DNA from: Anaerolineaceae bacterium UBA5211
Lineage (GTDB): Bacteria; Chloroflexota; Anaerolineae; Anaerolineales; Anaerolineaceae
DNA: 21,798 bases
Direction of reading: 5' to 3'
Assembly (NCBI GenBank): GCA_002412595.1
Contig: DHVJ01000021.1
Span: forward strand, 1 to 21,798
The position numbers and the translations under genes were made by a program. The notes beneath the pieces are model-generated. The model was not told the DNA's origin and ran no database searches. It saw only the letters and a program-made list of their open reading frames with translations. This document shows, piece by piece, positions 8,183 through 15,260 of the stretch. The first letter of the stretch is position 1; each line of letters begins with the position of its first letter.

Positions 8183-8196
8183 TTAGTATGTACTAA
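8183..8196 (+). promoter_or_regulatory. Palindromic candidate operator in the feoA leader
   Basis: TTAGTA-TG-TACTAA is a 14-bp palindrome starting a few bases after the expected transcription start of feoAB. Its TTAG...CTAA ends recall operators of DtxR/IdeR-type iron regulators, but the centre differs from known boxes. No regulator gene is in the window. Confidence 0.4.
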
Positions 8197-8209
8197 CTTA
8201 GACAATCAT

Positions 8210-8437
8210 ATGAATCTTCTTGAAGTAAATAATGGTAATTGGGTAAGAGTTTTAGGTGTCGCGGGGGGCATTGAGATGGAGCGGCGTTTGGCTCAACTGG
8301 GGTTTTTACCTGGCAACAAAGTCCGCATTATCCGTTCAGCACCTTTTCACGGGCCGCTGCTTTTGGACGTGGAGGGGCGTGAGATCGTGCTGGGGCGGGG
8401 CGTGGCAATCAAAGTTATAGTGGAGTATCTTTCGTGA
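8210..8437 (+). CDS. feoA: Ferrous iron transport protein A (FeoA)
   Basis: The 75-residue protein has the SH3-like FeoA fold that works with the FeoB permease: VAGGIEMERRLAQLGFLPGNKVRIIRSAP, DVEGREIVLGRGVAIKV. The glycine and hydrophobic pattern and the length are typical. No clear ribosome binding site precedes the ATG. Its stop overlaps the feoB start by 4 nt (GTGA), so the two genes are translationally coupled. The role is known from family and context: it supports ferrous iron uptake at the cytoplasmic face of FeoB. Confidence 0.93.
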   Translation: MNLLEVNNGNWVRVLGVAGGIEMERRLAQLGFLPGNKVRIIRSAPFHGPLLLDVEGREIVLGRGVAIKVIVEYLS

Positions 8438-10341
8438 GATTTGCATTAATTGGACAACCGAACTGCGGTAAGAGCACCTTGTTTAACCAGGTGGCAGGTT
8501 ACCGCGCTGAAACGGGGAACTTCGCTGGAACCACGGTGACGTTTACCGAAACCAAAGTGCGCGTGTTGGGGGATGTGGTTGAATTGGTGGATTTACCCGG
8601 AACCTATACACTCCTGGCAACCAACCCGGCTGAACGGGTGGTTTTGGATTATTTGATTGAGAAACCGGTGGATGCCATCATTAATGTGGTGGATGCTACA
8701 CACCTGGTGCAGGGACTGACCCTGACGCTGGAGTTGATGGAATTGGGCCGGCCGATCGTGCTGGTGATCAATATGATGGATGAGGCTAAACGCCAGGGAT
8801 TAAAGCTGGATGGTGAGGCTCTCTCGCAGCTGCTGGGTATCCCGGTCATGCCGATGATTGCCACGCGTGGGCAGGGAATCCGGGAGGCTTTCGCGCAGAC
8901 CTGGCATATGGCTCGTAAAAGTACCATTCCAACCCCGCCTGCTTACCGGGATGAAATTGAGCAAGCTATCCTGGCCTTGAAAAGCGAAATTGACAAGACA
9001 GAATTTCCGGTCAGCCGCCGGGCAATCGGGATCAAGTTACTGGAAGGTGACCCCACCCTGACGGACCAGGTGGGGCGTAAAGTGCCGGCTATTAAAAACC
9101 TGGTTCAAACACAATGGGACAGTCTCTGCCATCAATCTTCCGTGCAGGCGGTCTGGCTGATTGCCAGCGAACGCCAGAAACTGGCGCGCGAGTTGACCGA
9201 AAAGGTGACTACCCAGGAAAAAATGCGCCTGACGCTGCGCGACCGCCTGGATGATTACCTGCTGCATCCATTTTGGGGCTATGTGTTTCTGCTGGCAATT
9301 TTAGCTTTGTTCTTCTATGGCGTGTATGGATTCGGAAGCTGGCTGGAAGCGCCGCTGCTGAACTTCTTTAACAACCTGGATGCGACCGTCCTGAATGCGC
9401 TGCATTCCAATGGCTTGCTGGCCCAGGTCATATCCGGTGCCATCCAGGGCATTTCCGGCGGTTTGGCCATTGTGCTGCCTTATCTGCTGCCTTTCCTGAT
9501 TGGTTTGGGTTTTCTGGAGGATATCGGTTACCTGACGCGCATCGCTTTCCTGATGGATTCACTGATGCATCGCATCGGTCTGCATGGCAAAGCCATTGTG
9601 CCCTTTATTTTGGGGTACGGCTGCAATGTGCCGGCTATCATGTCCACGCGCATCATGGAAGACAAACGCGACCGTTTCCTGAGCGCGGCTTTGTCCACCA
9701 TGATTCCCTGCGCTGCGCGCCTGGCAGTCATTTTTGGTTTGGTGGCTTTTTATGTGGGTCCCTGGGCGGCCCTTGGCATCTATTTGTATAACATTTTTGT
9801 TATTGCTCTTACGGGTAAAATAATCACGCATTTCCTTCCGGAAGATTCTCCGGGTTTGATCCTGGAGATGCCGGTTTATCGCCTGCCAACCTTGAAAACA
9901 GTCACAGCCAAAGCCTGGTTCCGCATTCGCGAATTTATTTTTGAAGCCTGGCCAGTGCTCATCATCGGCAGCATCGTTTTAGCGGTGATGAACTTCTATT
10001 CGGTAACCGATTACATCAATACAGCGCTGCAGCCCTTCAATTGGCTGTTGGGTTTACCCAAGCAAGTGGGTACGCCTTTGGTCTTTGGTATCTTCCGCAA
10101 GGAATTATCCATGATCATGCTGGCGCAAGCTTTTGGAACTACCAATTACGCCGCGGTCATGACGACCCAACAGATGATTGTGTTCACAGTATTTGTGGTT
10201 TTCTACATTCCCTGCTTTGCTACCATGATTTCCATCCGCAATGAACTGGGCAGTAAGGCCATGTGGGCCATCACTGGCTTGACCGTGTTAGTCGCTACCT
10301 TAGCGGCTTTGCTGGTACGGGTTGTTTTTCTGATTGTCTAG
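8434..10341 (+). CDS. feoB: Ferrous iron transporter FeoB
   Basis: The 635-residue membrane protein imports Fe(II). Its N-terminal G domain shows G1 GQPNCGKST (residues 7-15), G3 DLPG (53-56) and G4 NMMD (113-116), followed by a helical spacer domain. Two Gate repeats follow: GYGCNVPA with cysteine 397 and YIPCFATM with cysteine 594, the conserved core cysteines of FeoB. It is shorter than the 773-residue E. coli protein, as in many bacteria lacking extra C-terminal segments. The GTG start overlaps the feoA stop. No feoC is visible. The gene converges with a ferric-reductase-like gene, which would make sense as a source of Fe(II). Confidence 0.97.
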   Translation: MRFALIGQPNCGKSTLFNQVAGYRAETGNFAGTTVTFTETKVRVLGDVVELVDLPGTYTLLATNPAERVVLDYLIEKPVDAIINVVDATHLVQGLTLTLELMELGRPIVLVINMMDEAKRQGLKLDGEALSQLLGIPVMPMIATRGQGIREAFAQTWHMARKSTIPTPPAYRDEIEQAILALKSEIDKTEFPVSRRAIGIKLLEGDPTLTDQVGRKVPAIKNLVQTQWDSLCHQSSVQAVWLIASERQKLARELTEKVTTQEKMRLTLRDRLDDYLLHPFWGYVFLLAILALFFYGVYGFGSWLEAPLLNFFNNLDATVLNALHSNGLLAQVISGAIQGISGGLAIVLPYLLPFLIGLGFLEDIGYLTRIAFLMDSLMHRIGLHGKAIVPFILGYGCNVPAIMSTRIMEDKRDRFLSAALSTMIPCAARLAVIFGLVAFYVGPWAALGIYLYNIFVIALTGKIITHFLPEDSPGLILEMPVYRLPTLKTVTAKAWFRIREFIFEAWPVLIIGSIVLAVMNFYSVTDYINTALQPFNWLLGLPKQVGTPLVFGIFRKELSMIMLAQAFGTTNYAAVMTTQQMIVFTVFVVFYIPCFATMISIRNELGSKAMWAITGLTVLVATLAALLVRVVFLIV

Positions 10342-10357
10342 GCAAGCTCGCAAGATA

Positions 10358-10450
10358 TCAGGCTGTTTTTAGAAAAGCAAAGGCTAACGAGAGGATCACG
10401 GCTGTGATCATGACTGCGTAAACGAAATACTTGGAATATCTTTGGCGCAT
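10358..10450 (-). CDS. Small single-span membrane protein (30 aa), unrecognised
   Basis: A 30-codon frame on the minus strand begins at the ATG at 10448-10450. Its start is preceded by TTAGGAG at 8 nt, an excellent ribosome binding site that overlaps the stop codon of the upstream reductase gene. The product begins with basic MRQRYSK and continues as one hydrophobic helix of about 20 residues ending in LKTA. Tight coupling and the membrane-span character suggest a small accessory subunit of the reductase, but I recognise no family. The frame continues upstream inside the reductase gene; that part is shadow. Confidence 0.6.
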   Translation of the reverse strand: MRQRYSKYFVYAVMITAVILSLAFAFLKTA

Positions 10451-10461
10451 AAGGTTTGCTC

Positions 10462-11793
10462 CTAAGCGAACGAATAGCGTTCGGTATGGACTTTTTTCTC
10501 GGAAAAGCCGGCCTGCTGCAGGGCCTTCTCGACCGCGTTCATCATGGGGGTGGGGCCGCACAGGAATACCTCGGTGTCATCTCCCATCCAGTCTTCCGGT
10601 ATATATTTCTTTAAAATAGCGCTGTTCAGAAAACCGGATTCCCCTTGCCAGTCCTGGGGCGGCTTTTCGATGACATAGACAAGTTCCATATTCAGCCTTT
10701 GACGCAGATCCTCGAGTTCCTCGCGGAAAGTCACCGCATCCCAGGTTTGGTAAGCATAGAATATTTTAAGAGGGCGTTGGTCGCCGCGGTCAGCCAGCGT
10801 GCGCAGCATGCTCATAATGGGTGTCACGCCAATGCCGCCGGGTATGAGCACCAGCTTTTTTGCCTGCGGGTAGCGGTCAATGCTGAAAGAACCGTAAGGA
10901 CCATCCAGGTAAACCTTATCATTTATTTTGAGGTTCTGGATTTTGGCTGTGAACGGCCCTAAGTTTTTAATGGACATTTGCAGGCTGCCGGTATTCTCAG
11001 CGCTGGATACGATGGAGAAGGGGTGTTCGCTGTCCGAGAAGGGCGTTTTCCAGGCGGTCAACCAGGCAAACTGGCCGGGTTGAAAATGGATTTCTTTTCC
11101 ATCAGAAGGATTCATGGAGATGGTCCATATATCCCCGCGTTCCTTCTTCACTTCGGTTACAGTAAAGGGAGTGCGCATCAATTTGAGCGGGTAAATCACA
11201 CGGGTGTAGAGCAACATGCCGATGAACAGCACGGAATATCCAATCCAGAGTTCTTTCTTCCAGGGTTGACTGACGTAATTTCCTGTCAGGAAGATGTGAA
11301 TGAGCGCCATACTGACCATGACCGTTGCAAGGATACCGTGCCAGAATTTCCAGAACCAATAGGGGATCTTCAACTTCTGGCGATATTCTGCGACCCAAAC
11401 CACCGCGACCAACAGCAGCACAGCCAGCAGGCCAAATTTTACGGCCAGCGGGGCGGTGAAGATATTCAGGTAGCGTAAATAACGGCTGTCCAGGATAAAT
11501 AACAAAATCGGGTGCGCGAAAACCAGTAAGAAAGCGGCAATGCCGATTTGGCGGTGGAAATGATAAACCAGGTCGGTTCCGAAGGGTGCGTTTAAGAATT
11601 TTAATCGCCCGCTGTTAACGAATTGCAGGGCCATGATGGCCAGGCCAACAAATGCCAGACTGACTGAAAGATCCAGCAAACTGGGACGGCTGGTTAATTT
11701 AGGACCAAGCAGCAGCACCAGGACAGGGGTTAGGATCAAGATGGCATACAGAGCTGCCAAAAGGATTCCCGAAAGTAAATTTTTTGTTTTCAA
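10462..11793 (-). CDS. Ferric-reductase-like flavohemoprotein
   Basis: The 443-residue product has two parts. Residues 1 to about 205 form six or so membrane spans of the ferric-reductase-like heme domain, with candidate heme histidines at 78/80, 94, 152 and 166. Residues about 210-443 are a ferredoxin-NADP reductase-type module: QPGQFAWL, the FAD motif HPFSIVSS, the nucleotide motif PGGIGVTPIMSML and the end motif FLCGPTPMM. Electrons would pass from NAD(P)H through FAD and heme to an acceptor at the outer face, possibly Fe(III), given the facing feoAB. Another acceptor cannot be excluded. The start is a TTG with AGTGAGG 5 nt upstream; no in-frame ATG is near. Confidence 0.85.
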   Translation of the reverse strand: MKTKNLLSGILLAALYAILILTPVLVLLLGPKLTSRPSLLDLSVSLAFVGLAIMALQFVNSGRLKFLNAPFGTDLVYHFHRQIGIAAFLLVFAHPILLFILDSRYLRYLNIFTAPLAVKFGLLAVLLLVAVVWVAEYRQKLKIPYWFWKFWHGILATVMVSMALIHIFLTGNYVSQPWKKELWIGYSVLFIGMLLYTRVIYPLKLMRTPFTVTEVKKERGDIWTISMNPSDGKEIHFQPGQFAWLTAWKTPFSDSEHPFSIVSSAENTGSLQMSIKNLGPFTAKIQNLKINDKVYLDGPYGSFSIDRYPQAKKLVLIPGGIGVTPIMSMLRTLADRGDQRPLKIFYAYQTWDAVTFREELEDLRQRLNMELVYVIEKPPQDWQGESGFLNSAILKKYIPEDWMGDDTEVFLCGPTPMMNAVEKALQQAGFSEKKVHTERYSFA

Positions 11794-11849
11794 AATAACC
11801 TCACTTTGCAGTTACCGGCTTATCTTATTTGATTAATTCTATATGAAAT

Positions 11850-12824
11850 CTAAAATAGATTCATTTGATTCATCTTTTTAATAAAATCTTCAGCTTGCTG
11901 ATAAGCTGCGAATTTTTTTTCTGCATTTCTAAAGGCTTGTGTGTGTGCATAACGCCGGCCGTTGACTTCTTTTAATCCAATTTTCTTGTGCAGCATTTCA
12001 TGATACATGACGTATTCAATTAGATAGGCGGGGATTTCCGCATTGTCCAGGCTGCGGTTAATGGTGATTGTGTCCGATTCGGGGTGAAAGGCTCCCAAAC
12101 GGCGAGTCGTTTTTCGGCTGCTCCAGGTCAAACGCGGTTGGGGCAGGCTGTTATCGAAGTATTGGCCATTGATCTTCCTATATATGTCAGTCAGGTTGTA
12201 GTGTGTGCCCCGTCCTGCCAGTTGGTTAGCCCCATCGTTTGCATGCAGTGCGGCAGACACTACCCGGTAATCTACGCCGGAAGCATATGCCTTAATGGTA
12301 TTTAAACGTTTGGTTGTGCGCCTTTTCAAAGCGGCTTCCAGAATGGTTTGTTTGACCAATGCTGGTGCGCGGATAAAGCCTTCGTTTACTTCCAGGTAAA
12401 CCTTGCGATCTTTTTGTCGTGAACGGAAAAGATAGGCTGAGTGGTATATTTCGATTTCCAATGAGCGGGAAATACTTCCAAATTTTAAATTAGGAAAGAG
12501 TGGCGGCAGCTGGCGATAAAAATCATCCACCCCAAAAGCATGCGCCAGGAGCCATTCTTTATTATCGAGAAATTTGAGCCATTGATATGCGCGAAAGGAT
12601 GGTGTGGGCAGGTCTTCCGGTTTGCCGTTCATCTTCCGGCACAGCTCACGAGTTTTTTGGAGGACAGCCGAAATGTCATCTGATATTTCAATCATGTCTG
12701 CTTCGGAGAAAGTTGTTTCGGCGTGTGTTAATTGGGTCAGCACCATTGCTTCGATGGAATGGTTGATGGCGTGGGCAGTGGAAACAAGGTTTGTTATGCG
12801 CATGGTTTTTAGACTCTGATTCAA
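11850..12824 (-). CDS. SprT-like domain protein with unknown N-terminal region
   Basis: The product is 324 residues from a TTG, or 317 from the ATG at 12801-12803; neither has a strong ribosome binding site. The C-terminal third (about 210-320) is SprT-like, a zinc metalloprotease fold: TDIYRKINGQYF, LTWSSR, IPAYLIEYVMYHEMLHK with HExxH as HEMLH at 275-279, and a third ligand candidate at H294. Residues 1-205 are charged, probably helical, and match nothing I know. SprT-like proteins include DNA-protein-crosslink proteases, but bacterial members are mostly uncharacterised. The gene is divergent from the zinc-ribbon gene and lies 56 nt before the reductase gene on the same strand. Confidence 0.82.
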   Translation of the reverse strand: MNQSLKTMRITNLVSTAHAINHSIEAMVLTQLTHAETTFSEADMIEISDDISAVLQKTRELCRKMNGKPEDLPTPSFRAYQWLKFLDNKEWLLAHAFGVDDFYRQLPPLFPNLKFGSISRSLEIEIYHSAYLFRSRQKDRKVYLEVNEGFIRAPALVKQTILEAALKRRTTKRLNTIKAYASGVDYRVVSAALHANDGANQLAGRGTHYNLTDIYRKINGQYFDNSLPQPRLTWSSRKTTRRLGAFHPESDTITINRSLDNAEIPAYLIEYVMYHEMLHKKIGLKEVNGRRYAHTQAFRNAEKKFAAYQQAEDFIKKMNQMNLF

Positions 12825-12877
12825 TTTTACCCAGAATATAGGAATGTCATCGTCTCCAATAAAAATCTGATGAAAAG

Positions 12878-12905
12878 ATTATCAATTTAATCTGTTCAAT
12901 TTCAA
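12878..12905 (-). promoter_or_regulatory. Candidate promoter of the SprT-like gene
   Basis: On the minus strand TTGAAA (12900-12905) and GATAAT (12878-12883) are separated by 16 nt, about 55 nt before the TTG start. The divergent gap 12825-13045 also holds TAATAT at 12916-12921 and TATAAA near 12943 as weak plus-strand -10 candidates. I see no other feature in it. Confidence 0.42.
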
Positions 12906-13045
12906 AAAACTGGTGTAATATATGCGCCACTTACCGGATTTATAAAATAAAGAAATTGTCCAGGATGAGAGCGTTTGAACGGAAGTGGGTTAATAAATGC
13001 GTACGGCATTAAAAAATTCTTTATTTGAAAAAAGAGGAGATTGAA

Positions 13046-13243
13046 ATGATGCAAAGTGCCGAATGCCCGCAATGTGGCAGTGAGGTGTCAGTAGGCTCGC
13101 AACCTCGAATTGGAAAACTGGTGGAGTGCAAGAGTTGCGGTGCTGAATTGGAAGTCGTCTGGCTGGATCCGTTGGAATTGGATTGGCCTATGATGGATGA
13201 TGATGATGACTACGATGACGATCCCGAGGACGGAGACTATTAA
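13046..13243 (+). CDS. LysW-like zinc-ribbon protein with acidic tail
   Basis: The 65-residue product (ATG 13046, with GAGGAG 6 nt upstream) starts with a zinc ribbon of two CxxC pairs (CPQC 7-10, CKSC 28-31). GKLVECKSCGAELEVVWLDP closely follows the LysW pattern. LysW proteins carry the amino group during lysine or arginine biosynthesis through a C-terminal EDWGE tail ending in glutamate. Here the tail is DDDDDYDDDPEDGDY, so the carrier residue is missing. No lysX, lysZ or argX gene is nearby. The acidic tail is encoded by runs of GAT/GAC. I infer a LysW relative with another role, perhaps protein or metal binding. Confidence 0.78.
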   Translation: MMQSAECPQCGSEVSVGSQPRIGKLVECKSCGAELEVVWLDPLELDWPMMDDDDDYDDDPEDGDY

Positions 13244-13277
13244 AATTAAGAATTAGTTATCCTGTAATTTGCATATG

Positions 13278-13317
13278 AAGAAGCTGATTTAAACCAAATC
13301 GGCTTCTTTTATTTAAC
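13278..13317 (+). terminator. Rho-independent terminator after the zinc-ribbon gene
   Basis: A 13-bp stem with one G-T pair (AAGAAGCTGATTT / AAATCGGCTTCTT) has the loop AAACC and is followed by TTATTT. It lies 34 nt after the stop codon, so the small gene is probably transcribed alone. Confidence 0.8.
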
Positions 13318-13341
13318 GATTAGGCTCGGTATATGTATAAT
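13313..13341 (+). promoter_or_regulatory. Candidate promoter of the deazaflavin-type nitroreductase gene
   Basis: TTAACG (13313-13318) and TATAAT (13336-13341) are 17 nt apart. Transcription would begin about 13 nt before the ATG, leaving a very short leader without a Shine-Dalgarno sequence. The -35 box overlaps the tail of the preceding terminator. Confidence 0.5.
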
Positions 13342-13360
13342 TGGGGTAGAGCATTAATCT

Positions 13361-13837
13361 ATGGAAAAAATTCGTGATGCAAAACCCCCGCGGGGAATTG
13401 AGAAAGCACTATTTAAATTGCCAAATTTTTTTTATAACCTCGGGTTGGGTTCTATAATGGGCAGCCGTTTTGTGCAATTAACCCATACAGGTCGTAAAAG
13501 CGGAAAGGTGTATAAGACAGTGGTTGAAGTTGTCAATTATGATCCAGACCAACGCAAGATTTTCGTTGCTTCCGGTTTCCGGCATCAATCCGATTGGTAT
13601 AAAAATATCATCAAAACACCGCAAATAAAGCTGAATTTCCGTGGAACGCAATATGAAGCAGCCGTTCGGGAGCAGGATCAGGCGGATTCTGAAAAGGTTT
13701 TGTTAAATTACACACATCATCATCCCCTGGCGATGAAGGAATTAGCCAGGTTTATGGGGTATGAAATTGATGGCAGTGACCAGGATGTGCGCTTGCTGGC
13801 ACATGAATTACCGCTCATTGAAGCAAAACTCAATTAA
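13361..13837 (+). CDS. Nitroreductase family deazaflavin-dependent oxidoreductase
   Basis: The 158-residue product has the split-barrel fold of the Ddn/DUF385 family, whose studied members use coenzyme F420 to reduce diverse substrates. Family motifs visible are LTHTGRKSGK (GRKSG at 44-48), KIFVASGF, and SDWYKNIIKTPQIKLNFRG (DWYKNI at 78-83). Length is normal. The message appears to have a leader of about 13 nt with no ribosome binding site. The next gene, a lipoprotein, starts 16 nt later and has a good ribosome binding site, so the two are probably co-transcribed. Whether this organism makes F420 cannot be told here; some family members use other flavins or bind heme. Confidence 0.85.
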   Translation: MEKIRDAKPPRGIEKALFKLPNFFYNLGLGSIMGSRFVQLTHTGRKSGKVYKTVVEVVNYDPDQRKIFVASGFRHQSDWYKNIIKTPQIKLNFRGTQYEAAVREQDQADSEKVLLNYTHHHPLAMKELARFMGYEIDGSDQDVRLLAHELPLIEAKLN

Positions 13838-13853
13838 TTAAGGAGAAGTAATT

Positions 13854-14966
13854 ATGAAGACTAAAAGGCTATTTACCATAACAATTATTTCTTTAATGCT
13901 TTTATCGGCTTGCACACAGCCGGTAAACTTATCCACCTGGCTGGCGCCCTCTCGAGAAATGTTAAAGGATGTTTTTGCGCTCCTGAAGGATGACGCAGCC
14001 AGCGCGGCGGATGAAACGGATAAGGCTGTAGAAACCGCTACGCTGGTCAATGTCGTAGCGGTGATGGCGGAAGAGACTGCCACGCCGACCAGCGAAGCAA
14101 CCGCTGTAGAAACGCAGGCAGCGGCTGCAGAAAGTACCGTAACGGATGAACCAACCGGCAGGATCATCTTCACCTGCCAGGTCGATAATACTTATGGGCA
14201 TGACCAGATTTGCATGATCAATGCGGATGGGACGGGTTTTCGCCAGTTGACCTATGACCTGCTGCACCAGCATTTTTATCCTTCCTGGGCACCGGATGGG
14301 AACAGCTTTGTGTTTGTTGGCTCACACAACGGTACGCCCAAGATTTATGAAATGGATATGGATGGGAATTTGCACATGGTCGCTGATATTGAAGGTGAAT
14401 TGTACGCGCCCATGATTTCGCCGGATGGATTGCGCATCATTTTCACCCGTGTTGTCAGCGAAACCAAACAGTACATTTCGGTTGTCAATCGGGACGGCAG
14501 CAATATGTTAGATTTGATTACGTACTACGATAACAAAGACCCGGTATGGTCAGCCGATGGCAGCAAAGTGCTGTTTTCCTCCCGTGAAGATGGGAAACCC
14601 GGCATTTACTATATGAACGCGGGCGGTACCACCATTCAAAAAGTAGATGAACTGAGTGGGTTGGAAGGGCGTCCAGATTGGTCAGTGGACTATGCCGTTG
14701 CCACCTACTCCGGCAGTAAGGATGCCCATGACCGCGAAATCGTTGTCATGGCTATAGGTGAGGAACCCGTGACGATCACCAATGGCGGTGATAATCTTTC
14801 TCCATCATTCTCACCCGACGGTCAATGGATCACCTTCATGTCTTACCGAGACCACTATTGGGAATCGGACGGCTGCGAAATTTACATCATGCGCAAGGAC
14901 GGCACGGACATCCGCCGCCTGACGAATAATTCCTACTGCGATTACCAACCGCGATGGGGAAAGTAA
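13854..14966 (+). CDS. TolB/PD40-type beta-propeller lipoprotein
   Basis: The 370-residue product starts with a lipoprotein signal (lipobox LSAC, cysteine 20). A linker of about 80 residues rich in Ala, Glu and Thr follows, then a beta-propeller built of WD40-like (PD40) repeats. Repeat hallmarks recur as PSWAPDGNSFVFV, MISPDGLRIIF, PVWSADGSKVLF, PSFSPDGQWITFMS and ICMINADGTGFRQL, with a closing QPRWGK. It probably sits on the outer face of the cytoplasmic membrane and binds a protein or ligand. There are no Tol-Pal neighbours, so a TolB role is not implied. AAGGAGAAG precedes the ATG. Confidence 0.87.
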   Translation: MKTKRLFTITIISLMLLSACTQPVNLSTWLAPSREMLKDVFALLKDDAASAADETDKAVETATLVNVVAVMAEETATPTSEATAVETQAAAAESTVTDEPTGRIIFTCQVDNTYGHDQICMINADGTGFRQLTYDLLHQHFYPSWAPDGNSFVFVGSHNGTPKIYEMDMDGNLHMVADIEGELYAPMISPDGLRIIFTRVVSETKQYISVVNRDGSNMLDLITYYDNKDPVWSADGSKVLFSSREDGKPGIYYMNAGGTTIQKVDELSGLEGRPDWSVDYAVATYSGSKDAHDREIVVMAIGEEPVTITNGGDNLSPSFSPDGQWITFMSYRDHYWESDGCEIYIMRKDGTDIRRLTNNSYCDYQPRWGK

Positions 14967-15009
14967 ATTTTGAGGAATTGCCGGGATAATATTCAATAAG
15001 CAAATTATC

Positions 15010-15052
15010 AAGACCTACTGTCTTGTTTTTCGGCAGGTCTTAATTTTATTTT
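15010..15052 (+). terminator. Rho-independent terminator after the propeller lipoprotein gene
   Basis: AAGACCT (15010-15016) pairs with AGGTCTT (15035-15041) around an 18-nt loop and is followed by AATTTTATTTT. It lies 44 nt after the stop. The rest of the gap 14967-15260 holds TATAAT at 15079-15084, an inverted repeat and an extended -10 box, all listed separately or as alternatives for the transporter promoter. Confidence 0.7.
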
Positions 15053-15133
15053 CCAGTGAGATTATGCATCTGACGAGATATAATTTACACAGACTAGGGA
15101 AAATCATTACAATATCATGACTTATTACTGGTT

Positions 15134-15155
15134 AAAAATGATAAAAATCATTTTT
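15134..15155 (+). promoter_or_regulatory. Palindrome over the -35 region of the transporter promoter
   Basis: AAAAATGAT and ATCATTTTT form a perfect 9-bp inverted repeat with an AAAA spacer, ending 2 nt before the extended -10 element. It covers the expected -35 region, as an operator would. The low complexity weakens the case; a small hairpin is an alternative. Confidence 0.4.
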
Positions 15156-15156
15156 C

Positions 15157-15165
15157 TGGTAAAAT
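15157..15165 (+). promoter_or_regulatory. Extended -10 promoter of the peptide transporter operon
   Basis: TGG-TAAAAT matches the extended -10 pattern TGnTAnAAT. Transcription would start near 15172, giving a leader of about 90 nt. TATAAT at 15079-15084 is an alternative upstream promoter. Confidence 0.5.
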
Positions 15166-15185
15166 CAGTATTTAAATATTTTCTT

Positions 15186-15222
15186 AAGGAGGTGGTGTTT
15201 ATTGCCGGTACTGAGTTTGTAG
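15186..15222 (+). other. Strong ribosome binding site and possible leader peptide
   Basis: AAGGAGG at 15186-15192 is as strong as the binding site of the real gene but lies about 70 nt upstream of it. A TTG 9 nt later (15202) opens a 6-codon frame ending at TAG 15220-15222. A GTG at 15195 opens an 11-codon frame but is too close to the site. It may be a leader peptide, a standby ribosome site or a relic. Confidence 0.25.
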
Positions 15223-15260
15223 ATTGTTAAATTTTTATTAAAATTTTTTGGAGGAGAACA

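Noticed and set aside
10041..10244. Plus-strand 67-codon frame inside feoB
   Set aside because: It is an out-of-frame shadow of the FeoB C-terminal membrane region, without a ribosome binding site.
13025..13045. TTG start for the zinc-ribbon gene seven codons upstream
   Set aside because: The strong ribosome binding site GAGGAG lies inside this extension and points to the ATG at 13046.
13046..13243. Calling the zinc-ribbon protein the lysine biosynthesis carrier LysW
   Set aside because: The EDWGE carrier tail is absent and no pathway genes are nearby; only the zinc ribbon matches.
13854..14966. Naming the propeller lipoprotein TolB
   Set aside because: It is lipid-anchored, lacks the TolB N-terminal domain and has no Tol-Pal neighbours; only the repeat type is shared.
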